A stretch of 25,609 nucleotides of DNA from CANHVK01 sp046304235 (GTDB lineage: Bacteria; Bacteroidota; Bacteroidia; Flavobacteriales_D; Crocinitomicaceae). Within the stretch, counting starts at the first letter, position 1, and the number at the start of each line of letters is the position of its first letter. Positions 18,818 to 24,925 of this stretch are shown here, piece by piece. A program made the translations under genes and the position numbers. The DNA is taken from positions 1 to 25,609 of the forward strand of contig JBKCEW010000174.1 in the NCBI GenBank assembly GCA_046304235.1. Reading direction: 5' to 3'. The notes beneath the pieces are model-generated. The model did no database searches. It was not told the DNA's origin and was given only the letters and a program-made list of their open reading frames with translations.

Positions 18818-18852
18818 AAATGGTGTAAGTTCTCTTATGCCATTTTTTGTTT
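18818..18852 (+). terminator. Rho-independent terminator after tRNA-Leu
   Basis: A 12-bp stem (AAATGGTGTAAG with CTTATGCCATTT, two G-U pairs) and TTCT loop is followed by TTTTTTGTTT. It separates the tRNA from tig, whose start follows 27 bases later. As no clear promoter lies between, it may work as a partial terminator with read-through into tig. Confidence 0.8.
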
Positions 18853-18878
18853 GTATAATAATTTAAATTAATAACAAA

Positions 18879-20231
18879 ATGGGTGTCACTCGTGAAGATG
18901 TAAGTTCAAACAGCGCTATTTTAAGAGTAAAAGTTACTCCAGCTGATTACGAGAAAAATGTTGCAAATGCAATTGAAAAAACGCGCAAACAAGCAAATAT
19001 TCCAGGATTTAGAAAAGGTCATGTGCCTGTTTCTTTGGTGAAAAAACAATATGGTAAATCCATTTTAGCTGATGAATTAAATAAAGTAGTTAATGACTTT
19101 TTAAACTCATTTATTACTGAAAATAAAATTGAAATTTTAGGAAACCCAATTCCTTTTGAAAAAGAAGAAGTTAAAGGTGACTTTAACAACCCTACTGAAT
19201 TCGAATTTGCTTTTGAAATTGGAATTACTCCTGAATTTAAAATTGATTCAACTTTAAAAGAAACGTTCAATTATGTTTCTGTGAAAATTGATGATGAATT
19301 AATCAACAAACAAGTTGATGATTTAAGAAGACGTTACGGTAAATTAGTTGCATCTGAAAAAATTGGTGATACTGATTTAGTAATGGCTCAATTCACGGAG
19401 TTGAATGATGACAAATCAGTAAAAGAAGGTGGAATCGTACATTCTTCTACCATTTCAATGGAGTTTGTTGAAGACAAAAAAGCGAAAAAAGAATTAACTG
19501 GTAAAAAAGTTGGTGATAAAGTGGTTGTTAATCCTGCTCACGTTTCTAAAGGTGGAAAAGATACAGCTGCTATATTAGGAATTAAAGAAGAAGACTTAGC
19601 TACAATCTCTGATAAATTTGAATTATCAGTTACTGAAGTTCGCCACATGGAATTAGCGGAGCTAAACCAAGAATTATTTGATAAATTATTTGGTGAAGGA
19701 GAAGTTAAATCTGAATCAGAATTAAAAGAAAGAGTAAAAGCAGATTTAGACAAAATGTTTGCAAATGATTCAGACAGATTGTTAACAAGAGCAGTTTACG
19801 ACAAATTAATTGCTGATACTCAAATTGATTTACCTTCAGACTTCTTAAAAAGATGGATTCAAGTTTCCAATGAGAAGCCGATTACTTTAGAAGAAATTGA
19901 TGCTCAATTTGAAGGGTATGAAAAAGGAATGAAATGGCAATTAATTCAAGGTCAAATCTTCAAAGCAAATGATTTGAAATTAAACCAAACAGATGCTATC
20001 GAGTTCACGAAAGAATTATTAGCAAATCAATACGCACAATACGGAATTCCAGCACCTGAAGACAAAGAATTAACTGCTTCTGCAATTCAAGTTTTGGGTA
20101 ACAGAGAAGAATCTGCTAGAGTGTATGATATGCTTGCTGAAAGCAAATTAACAGAGTTCTTCAAAGCAAATGTTAAATTGAAAAACAAAGAAGTTTCTTA
20201 CGATGAATTTGTAGAAATAGCTTCTAAATAA
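18879..20231 (+). CDS. tig: Trigger factor, ribosome-associated chaperone
   Basis: A 450-residue protein with the trigger-factor layout. The N-terminal ribosome-binding domain carries the signature GFRKGHVP at residues 43-50, which docks to ribosomal protein L23 in the family. A middle region stands where the FKBP-type peptidyl-prolyl isomerase sits but looks strongly diverged, as is usual in Bacteroidota. A long helical C-terminal chaperone domain runs from about 250 to 450. It binds nascent chains at the ribosome exit. The start ATG at 18879 is followed by the expected first beta strand. It is followed by a strong terminator at 20256-20281, so it is transcribed alone or with tRNA-Leu read-through. 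Codons favour GAA, AAA, TTA and GGT, in line with high expression. Confidence 0.96.
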   Translation: MGVTREDVSSNSAILRVKVTPADYEKNVANAIEKTRKQANIPGFRKGHVPVSLVKKQYGKSILADELNKVVNDFLNSFITENKIEILGNPIPFEKEEVKGDFNNPTEFEFAFEIGITPEFKIDSTLKETFNYVSVKIDDELINKQVDDLRRRYGKLVASEKIGDTDLVMAQFTELNDDKSVKEGGIVHSSTISMEFVEDKKAKKELTGKKVGDKVVVNPAHVSKGGKDTAAILGIKEEDLATISDKFELSVTEVRHMELAELNQELFDKLFGEGEVKSESELKERVKADLDKMFANDSDRLLTRAVYDKLIADTQIDLPSDFLKRWIQVSNEKPITLEEIDAQFEGYEKGMKWQLIQGQIFKANDLKLNQTDAIEFTKELLANQYAQYGIPAPEDKELTASAIQVLGNREESARVYDMLAESKLTEFFKANVKLKNKEVSYDEFVEIASK

Positions 20232-20255
20232 AATTAGAATTACATATTCTTTTCT

Positions 20256-20281
20256 AAACCACTCTTCGGAGTGGTTTTTTT
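20256..20281 (+). terminator. Rho-independent terminator of tig
   Basis: AAACCACTC (20256-20264), loop TTCG and GAGTGGTTT (20269-20277) form a perfect 9-bp UUCG hairpin followed by further T residues. The convergent UbiA-like gene ends 13 bases to the right and could use the same hairpin in the other direction, though its T-run there is short. Confidence 0.93.
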
Positions 20282-20293
20282 ATGTTTCAACTT

Positions 20294-21103
20294 TTATAAG
20301 AAATAATAAACCAACCCTTGAACAGCCAATAACAAGTCTAATAGAGCAAAATAACTAACCGGTCCTTTCGGTTTTACTTTTAGAGAAAGCAATATCAATA
20401 TAAAAGGTATAGCTAAATCAATAAAATTTAAACATTGGGTAAACAAAGAATATCCTATTCCAACCACAAAACAATAGATTGCTAACCACCTACCCCACCT
20501 ACTACCTACAAGTAAAGGTAAAGTCTTTATTTTAGAGGTGTCGTATTCGATATCACGAATATCAAATAATATGAGTACTCCAAACAATAAAAAAAAATGA
20601 AAAATAGATAGGTGCAAAACAGTTAATACAGTTGAATCCCCAAATAAATATATTGGAAACCAGATCACTAAGATTAACCATGTGAATACAACCGCAAAAG
20701 ATTTTACATAAGGAATTTCTCTAAATACGATTCCAAAAAAAGAATGGACATACCAAAGACTTATAAACGCTGGAATTAATAACCATGGAATTAATTTCAA
20801 AAAAAATATAAATTGTATAAAAATAAAATATCCACTGCCAAGAAAACCAATTGTAAAAATTAATAAATGAACAAGCTGATTTGACTTAATCCAAGCTACA
20901 TGTTCAGAATCGGTATGAATTAATTGAATATACCTTCTCCATCGCTGGTAAGTATACGTTGCTAAAACGGCAAAAAAAACAAAAATGGGAAACCAGCTTT
21001 TTTCTGTTATTCCTAATTTTCTCATTATCCCCAATGTCAGAAAAGCACCCGTTAAACTCGTAATGATGTTGGAGAAATATAAAAATTGGAACAACCGTAT
21101 CAT
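20294..21103 (-). CDS. UbiA-like prenyltransferase-family membrane protein
   Basis: A 269-residue polytopic membrane protein with about seven to nine hydrophobic helices. It keeps the second aspartate motif of the UbiA superfamily, DIRDIEYD at residues 181-188 followed by KTLPLLVG, and the R-x4-K basic segment before a helix (REIPYVKSF, about 128-136). At the place of the first motif (normally NxxxDxxxD) it has TYTYQRWRRY at about 50-58, with no aspartates. In the superfamily both motifs bind magnesium and the prenyl diphosphate, so activity is uncertain. Such proteins occur in many Bacteroidota next to no fixed partner. It is convergent with tig and divergent from the 41-residue membrane protein; no promoter match is clear. 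Family membership is likely; a classical prenyl transfer role is doubtful. Confidence 0.75.
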   Translation of the reverse strand: MIRLFQFLYFSNIITSLTGAFLTLGIMRKLGITEKSWFPIFVFFAVLATYTYQRWRRYIQLIHTDSEHVAWIKSNQLVHLLIFTIGFLGSGYFIFIQFIFFLKLIPWLLIPAFISLWYVHSFFGIVFREIPYVKSFAVVFTWLILVIWFPIYLFGDSTVLTVLHLSIFHFFLLFGVLILFDIRDIEYDTSKIKTLPLLVGSRWGRWLAIYCFVVGIGYSLFTQCLNFIDLAIPFILILLSLKVKPKGPVSYFALLDLLLAVQGLVYYFL

Positions 21104-21246
21104 ATTAATTAAATGAAAGTGATTTTTTATTTAAGCAAATAAATAAGAGCACTAAAAAGAAAGATAAAAAATAAATTTGAATAGAATAAAAAAAGATTGT
21201 AAATTGAATAAAACTAGCAAATTAACATTTACTAAAATTTATAGTC

Positions 21247-21372
21247 ATGGGAACAAATGGCGAAAACACACAAGATGATAAAATCAAAATTTCCATAGCA
21301 TTTATATTTATTTCAATCGTTACTGTTGGAGTATTATTAGTAGCGTTTGGATTTTTTGATCAGCCTAAATAA
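21247..21372 (+). CDS. 41-residue single-span membrane protein
   Basis: The ORF from ATG 21247 to TAA 21370-21372 encodes 41 residues: a hydrophilic acidic N terminus (MGTNGENTQDDK), one hydrophobic helix of about 22 residues (ISIAFIFISIVTVGVLLVAF) and a short tail GFFDQPK. It is flanked by 143 bases upstream and by its own strong terminator downstream, which supports a real, separately transcribed gene despite its size. The size and layout are like small membrane regulators or subunits, but I do not recognise a family, and no function can be given. Confidence 0.65.
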   Translation: MGTNGENTQDDKIKISIAFIFISIVTVGVLLVAFGFFDQPK

Positions 21373-21393
21373 TCTGATTATTCCTACATTACA

Positions 21394-21437
21394 AAGTGAT
21401 TAAACTACTTATTGAGTAGCATAATCACTTTTTTATT
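21394..21437 (+). terminator. Rho-independent terminator after the 41-residue gene
   Basis: AAGTGATTA (21394-21402) pairs with TAATCACTT (21422-21430), enclosing a second stem CTACT/AGTAG, and is followed by a T-rich run (TTTTTTATTTT). The transcript ended here can only be that of the small ORF or a short RNA. Confidence 0.9.
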
Positions 21438-21527
21438 TTAAATTCCTTTCGTATGCTTAAATCTATATCAAAATTAAAAGGTAATCTTTGTAAATCGAAA
21501 CCCAAAAAGGGTTTTATATTTTAATTT

Positions 21528-22775
21528 ATGAACTTTTTAAAAAAATCAACTTACAAGGCATTTTTTACATTTTTAGTTGATTTTTTAATCCTCTTGGTTT
21601 TTAGTGTTATTGGGTTTGTATTTATTCAGGCAGCAACATTTAACAGAAATATATCTAATTTTAAGAGACACCCTAAAAGTACTCATTATACCGAACCCAA
21701 TTATATCAAAAGCAATCCTTTTGATACGCTAAATTATTCAAGAGAATATATGTTGCTCAATCAGAAATTTGAGGAATATAATGAGTTATTAAAAAATAGA
21801 AAATATAACTCCAACCTAAATATCACGAATGAATTTAAATTTGGAGATAGTTCCAATATGCTTGTCAATGTAAGAAATCAACTTTACTTGTTAGGTGATA
21901 TAAAAGAAACAAGTCAATCAATATTGTATGATAGCTCTTTATTTTATGGTGTGAAAAATTTCCAAAATAGGTATGGATTAAAACCGAATGGAATACTTAC
22001 TAAACAAACTCTCCTTCAATTAAACAAACCGATAGAGAAATTAATTCAAACGATACAACTAAATTTAACCAGAAGAAAATTAGAACTACCCAAAAATCTT
22101 GAAGATTATGTGGTGGTAAATCTACCGGAATTTAAATTATACACTTATTTAAATTCAGAAGAAACAAGTAGTTATAAGGTAATTATAGGAAAAACCACAA
22201 AAAAAAATCAGACTAAAATCTTCAATGATACGATTGAATATCTTGTTTTTTGTCCCTATTGGAACATACCTAAAGGGATTATTATAAAAGAGATTTTACC
22301 AGAAATAAAGAAAAACAAAAACTTTCTACATCAAAACAACATGGAAGTTACTACTCACCAAGGTGAAATTATTCCATCAACAAGAATTAACTGGTCAATT
22401 TACACTAAAAATTTTTCCTATGCTATAAGACAAAGACCCGGAAAAAAAAATGCATTAGGCAAGGTAAAATTTCTATTTCCTAATCCCTACTCGATTTATA
22501 TTCACGACACACCCGAAAAAAAATTATTTTCAAAAGAAACAAGAACATTTAGTCATGGATGTATAAGAGTAGAAACTCCACTAAAACTAGCATTCTATCT
22601 ATTAAGATACAATAAAAACTATTCTCAACAAAAAATAAATCAGATTATTAAGAATGGAAAGCAAACCTATATAAAATTAAAAAATAAAGTTCCGATATAC
22701 ATCACCTACTATACAGCTTGGGTTGATTCTTCTGGAAAATTAAATTTCAGAGATGATATTTATGATCGAGATTGA
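21528..22775 (+). CDS. L,D-transpeptidase, YcbB/LdtD type
   Basis: A 415-residue peptidoglycan cross-linking enzyme anchored in the inner membrane by one N-terminal helix (about 10-35), with the rest in the periplasm. A peptidoglycan-binding helix bundle (about 115-160; VKNFQNRYGLKPNGILTKQT) precedes the YkuD catalytic domain (about 195-375). This opens with YVVVNLPEFKLYTY and has the YcbB-type CPYWNIP segment. The active site is visible: His326-Asp in IHDTPEKKLF and SHGCIRV with His343 and nucleophile Cys345. It forms 3-3 cross-links in the family. It is shorter than E. coli LdtD because the N-terminal domain is reduced. Transcribed alone, it sits between the terminator at 21394-21437 and a palindromic terminator just after its stop. 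A near-match promoter box (TAATCTTTG at about 21482) has one base too many, so its promoter is not assigned. Confidence 0.94.
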   Translation: MNFLKKSTYKAFFTFLVDFLILLVFSVIGFVFIQAATFNRNISNFKRHPKSTHYTEPNYIKSNPFDTLNYSREYMLLNQKFEEYNELLKNRKYNSNLNITNEFKFGDSSNMLVNVRNQLYLLGDIKETSQSILYDSSLFYGVKNFQNRYGLKPNGILTKQTLLQLNKPIEKLIQTIQLNLTRRKLELPKNLEDYVVVNLPEFKLYTYLNSEETSSYKVIIGKTTKKNQTKIFNDTIEYLVFCPYWNIPKGIIIKEILPEIKKNKNFLHQNNMEVTTHQGEIIPSTRINWSIYTKNFSYAIRQRPGKKNALGKVKFLFPNPYSIYIHDTPEKKLFSKETRTFSHGCIRVETPLKLAFYLLRYNKNYSQQKINQIIKNGKQTYIKLKNKVPIYITYYTAWVDSSGKLNFRDDIYDRD

Positions 22776-22783
22776 TTAAATAA

Positions 22784-22809
22784 AAAAGGGAAGCTTAAGC
22801 TTCCCTTTT
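22784..22809 (+). terminator. Perfect palindromic terminator after the L,D-transpeptidase
   Basis: The 26 bases form a perfect inverted repeat centred between 22796 and 22797 (AAAAGGGAAGCTT / AAGCTTCCCTTTT). With A-run before and T-run after, it can work on either strand; the loop would use the central bases. It ends the transpeptidase gene and lies directly against the tRNA-like scar. Confidence 0.85.
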
Positions 22810-22824
22810 GTGATCCCGCTGGGA
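22810..22824 (-). other. tRNA 3'-end-like sequence, possible attachment-site remnant
   Basis: On the minus strand it reads TCCCAGCGGGATCAC. This matches how a tRNA ends: last T-loop base, CCCAG as the 3' half of a T-stem, CGGGATC as the 3' half of an acceptor stem, and discriminator A. From memory it resembles the 3' end of a Bacteroidota tRNA-Lys. The 5' part of a tRNA does not follow: upstream on the minus strand the T-stem partner is missing. Such scars mark tRNA-targeted integration. The intact tRNA would then lie to the right, outside the window. The identity rests on recall, not comparison. Confidence 0.45.
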
Positions 22825-22999
22825 AGCTGTTCCTTTAAAATTGGTTCTAAAAATCAGTTTGTTACATTAAAAATTACAAAATTAGTAACCGATTAGGTAA
22901 CGTGAAATTTGACATTATTTGATAATAATATTAAGAACGTTTATTAATCAAAGATAATGATTAAAACCTTCAAATTAAATCAATTCACAATAAATCTTA

Positions 23000-23188
23000 T
23001 TATTTAATCATATCCGAAATCACAAACTCATCTAAACCCATATATTGACAAAATTCTGTGATAGTGATACACTGATATTCTTCCTTTTTGAAATGTGTTT
23101 TCATTCTCTTTAATAAGGTACGCGAATGACGTTCGCTTTTGCCAGTCACAACCATTATGTCTTTTGGATAAACAACAACTCTTTTCAT
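23000..23188 (-). CDS. Small putative DNA-binding protein (62 residues)
   Basis: Started at the ATG at 23188 (an upstream TTG at 23212 would add eight residues of no clear merit), the protein has 62 residues. It opens with MKRVVVYPKDIMVVTGKSER, continues with a basic HSRTLLKRMK helix and ends with ITITEFCQYMGLDEFVISDMI. The two segments VTGKSERHSRTLLKRMK and ITEFCQYMGLDEFVI look like successive helix-turn-helix-type units, similar to excisionase-like or MerR-like small proteins. I recall similar short Bacteroidota proteins with the same YPKDI...TGKS...EFC-Y-GL pattern, always uncharacterised. It is divergent from the cassette at 23540-24775 across 351 bases. A regulatory or accessory DNA-binding role is an inference. 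Confidence 0.6.
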   Translation of the reverse strand: MKRVVVYPKDIMVVTGKSERHSRTLLKRMKTHFKKEEYQCITITEFCQYMGLDEFVISDMIK

Positions 23189-23413
23189 TTTGGAATTCGT
23201 AATTAATGTCAAACGTGTTTTATATTGTTTTGATACGATTTAAAAACACTAGTACTTTTCCCATACTTAAACCTAACTCTTGATTTTCTTTTGGATACTA
23301 CTCTACTGTACTAAAATCGTGATGAACAAGACAAAAATAGGTTCTTTTTATCTTGCAATAAACTGCTAAATAGGAACAAAGTAACACAAAGTTCATTTAA
23401 CGGAAGTGCACAT

Positions 23414-23444
23414 TTTGGAAGGTGTTACTTGCCTTATACATTTG
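23414..23444 (+). promoter_or_regulatory. Promoter of the 249-residue cassette gene
   Basis: TTTG (23414-23417) and TACATTTG (23437-23444) are 19 bases apart, a full match to the Bacteroidota TTTG / TAnnTTTG form. A start a few bases downstream leaves a leader of about 90 bases before the ATG at 23540. Confidence 0.75.
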
Positions 23445-23490
23445 ACTCATCAAACGGAAATTCAATTCTAGACACGAACGAAGTTTGAGC

Positions 23491-23509
23491 GATTATGAAA
23501 GTCATAATC
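23491..23509 (+). promoter_or_regulatory. Hairpin in the cassette leader
   Basis: GATTATGA (23491-23498), loop AAG and TCATAATC (23502-23509) form a perfect 8-bp stem 30 bases before the start codon. It sits after a possible longer-range pairing TCAAAC (about 23450) with GTTTGA (about 23483). No T-run follows, so it is not a terminator; a protein operator or mRNA-stability element is possible. Confidence 0.5.
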
Positions 23510-23539
23510 TGAATAGTTGAATGTATAATAAATAAAGAA

Positions 23540-24289
23540 ATGGCAAGACAAACTGGCCTCTTAAAAATAAAAGGAACGTTGGATAATGTTACCTTTTATA
23601 AATCGAAAGATGGGGATATTGCAAAAATGAAAACGAGCGTTGATGCTGCTCGAATTGCGAATGACCCTGCGTTTGCAAGAACGCGTGAAAATGGAAAGGA
23701 ATTTGGTAACTCTGCTTCTGCAGGAAAATTGTTGCGCGATTCATTGCGAAACATTACTGTAAATATTAGTGGAACGAACAATGTTGCTCGTATTACTCAA
23801 ATTATGTCTAAAATTAAAAACCAAGACTTAACGAGTTTACGTGGACAACGAAACGTGGGGGTTGGTATTGCTGGTGTAACTGCGAAAGCTCTGTTGAAAG
23901 GCTTTGACTTTAACCCAAGCGCGATGTTAGGTAGTATGCTTTACAAACCTTATGTACTAGCACCTGCAACAGGTGTGATTACCATTGCTGGTTTTATACC
24001 TGCAACTGATTTAACTTGGCCTAATGGTGCCACACACGTAAGTATTACAGGTGGATTCTTGAATATCAACTTTGCGACAAATGTGGTTGATTTCAAATTG
24101 ACGAACGTTGTGAACTTAGCAACTGCCGCTGCAAGTTCTAACGTAACGTTGACACCTACTGCTGTACCTGCAGGAACAGGAACAAAAATCTTCTTGTTAA
24201 AACTTGAATATTTTCAGCAAGTGAATGGTGTTCAGTATCCAATGAAAAACGGTGCTTACAATTGTTTGAAAATAATTGAAGTTGCCTAA
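23540..24289 (+). CDS. Conserved Bacteroidota protein of unknown function (249 residues), phage-structural-like
   Basis: The N terminus, about residues 1-72, is the conserved part: MARQTGLLKIKGTLDNVTFY, KSKDGDIAK, then NDPAFARTRENGKEFG and AGKLLRDSLR. I recall this pattern from many Bacteroidota hypothetical proteins. The rest (about 75-249) is rich in Ala, Thr, Val, Asn and Gly with alternating hydrophobic residues, as in beta-sandwich structural proteins, and includes APATGVITIAGF and VSITGGFLNINFA segments. There is no signal peptide, transmembrane helix or catalytic motif. Its own promoter and structured leader precede it; a UUCG hairpin and two small membrane protein genes follow. Hand counts give 29/60 G+C at 23821-23880 against 15/60 at 22141-22200, so composition differs from the neighbouring gene, either by transfer or by high-expression codon choice. 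A capsid-like or other assembly-forming role is a guess from composition and context; function is unknown. Confidence 0.7.
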   Translation: MARQTGLLKIKGTLDNVTFYKSKDGDIAKMKTSVDAARIANDPAFARTRENGKEFGNSASAGKLLRDSLRNITVNISGTNNVARITQIMSKIKNQDLTSLRGQRNVGVGIAGVTAKALLKGFDFNPSAMLGSMLYKPYVLAPATGVITIAGFIPATDLTWPNGATHVSITGGFLNINFATNVVDFKLTNVVNLATAAASSNVTLTPTAVPAGTGTKIFLLKLEYFQQVNGVQYPMKNGAYNCLKIIEVA

Positions 24290-24299
24290 TTGAATTTGA

Positions 24300-24329
24300 A
24301 AATTGACGTGCATTCGTGCACGTCAATTT
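24300..24329 (+). terminator. 13-bp UUCG hairpin between cassette genes
   Basis: AAATTGACGTGCA (24300-24312), tetraloop TTCG and TGCACGTCAATTT (24317-24329) pair perfectly, 10 bases after the 249-residue gene's stop and 28 before the next ATG. Only a short broken T-run (ATTTATTTA) follows. It looks like a partial terminator or a 3'-stability element that would make much more of the first product than of the downstream membrane proteins. Confidence 0.8.
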
Positions 24330-24357
24330 ATTTACTCATCTTTTAAAAATTGAAAAA

Positions 24358-24567
24358 ATGAATTTAGTTCAAAGAATGAAATCACCTACTCCGAATTTCT
24401 TCAAGGTATTAAGAAATATTGGTTTGGGTTTAGCAGCTGCTGGTGGTGCTTTATTAGCAACTCCTTTTCACTTACCAGAAATCATCTCAACTATTGGAGA
24501 GTATTTGATGGTGGGTGGTTCTGTGGCTTCGGCAGTCTCACAGTCTACTGTGGAGAGTGAAAATTAA
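24358..24567 (+). CDS. Small membrane protein of the cassette (69 residues)
   Basis: From the ATG at 24358 it has a basic amphipathic start (MNLVQRMKSPTPNFFKVLRN), then two hydrophobic segments: about 21-40 (IGLGLAAAGGALLATPFHLP) and about 43-62 (ISTIGEYLMVGGSVASAVSQ), with an acidic tail. An upstream start at 24316 is ruled out because it lies in the hairpin. The PTPxFFKxLRNIGL opening is a pattern I recall from uncharacterised Bacteroidota proteins that sit beside relatives of the 249-residue gene. Size and glycine/alanine-rich paired helices are like phage holins, but also like small channel or toxin peptides. It is 25 bases upstream of the 60-residue gene. Function is not established. Confidence 0.7.
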   Translation: MNLVQRMKSPTPNFFKVLRNIGLGLAAAGGALLATPFHLPEIISTIGEYLMVGGSVASAVSQSTVESEN

Positions 24568-24592
24568 TAAACGTTTTAATACCTAACTAACT

Positions 24593-24775
24593 ATGCAACC
24601 TCATCACGACCATACAACCAGTTCAGGAACATTAACCGGAACGGTGTTTACCGTTTGTGCGATGATTGATACGCACGACTATTTGAAAACGATTATTCTT
24701 GCCTTTGTTGGTGCTATCGTGAGTTTTGTGGTTACGTTGGTGTTAAAAAAGGTAATGAAGCGAGTTGAAAAGTAG
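24593..24775 (+). CDS. Small single-span membrane protein of the cassette (60 residues)
   Basis: The protein has a histidine-rich N terminus (MQPHHDHTTSSG), a TLTGTVFTVCAMIDTHDYLK segment, one strong hydrophobic helix (about 34-50, IILAFVGAIVSFVVTLVL) and a basic end (KKVMKRVEK), giving a predicted positive-inside C terminus. It follows the 69-residue gene closely and precedes a strong terminator, so the two form one unit. From memory, similar HHH...GGT-GT proteins accompany the other two cassette members in other Bacteroidota. The histidines could bind metal, but nothing shows this. Holin, spanin-like or envelope anchor roles are only possibilities. Confidence 0.65.
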   Translation: MQPHHDHTTSSGTLTGTVFTVCAMIDTHDYLKTIILAFVGAIVSFVVTLVLKKVMKRVEK

Positions 24776-24792
24776 AATATACTGACAAAAAG

Positions 24793-24836
24793 AAACCCCA
24801 CTCGAAATGATTTGAGTGGGGTTTTGAGTTTTTTAA
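24793..24836 (+). terminator. Rho-independent terminator closing the cassette
   Basis: AAACCCCACTC (24793-24803) pairs perfectly with GAGTGGGGTTT (24814-24824) around a 10-base loop, followed by TGAGTTTTTT. It lies 18 bases after the stop of the 60-residue gene. Confidence 0.9.
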
Positions 24837-24925
24837 CACTCCAATTATTGGTAAAATGGCGCTTTTCTCAAATTTAAACGATCGCCATTATTTAATAGCA
24901 TGTTAGTTGCATAACTTTATCAAAG

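Larger units (their letters stand above)
23189..23539. other. Gene-free region between the divergent small gene and the cassette
   Basis: The 351 bases contain no credible reading frame. They hold a clear plus-strand promoter (23414-23444) and a leader with a hairpin (23491-23509). A weaker minus-strand promoter-like pair is also present: TATTTTTG at 23339-23332 with a TTG 16 bases upstream, which could serve the 62-residue gene and would give it a leader of about 140 bases. A partial inverted repeat GTTC(T)/GGAAC encloses 23341-23377. No tRNA or known riboswitch is recognised. Confidence 0.6.

Noticed and set aside
19019..19753. Minus-strand frames inside tig
   Set aside because: They are short, serine/asparagine-rich antisense shadows of a well-supported chaperone gene.
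22876..22904. Short direct repeat GTAAC around 22880-22900
   Set aside because: It is only two copies of five bases, with no array structure; it is not a CRISPR or iteron set. No CRISPR array was seen anywhere in the window.
23596..23781. Minus-strand frame opposite the 249-residue gene
   Set aside because: It lies antisense over the most conserved N-terminal part of that protein and has no start context of its own.
24855..24889. Inverted repeat AATGGCG/CGCCATT after the cassette terminator
   Set aside because: It is only 7 bp with a 21-base loop and no T-run or partner site; it could be chance, so it is not annotated as an attachment or operator site.
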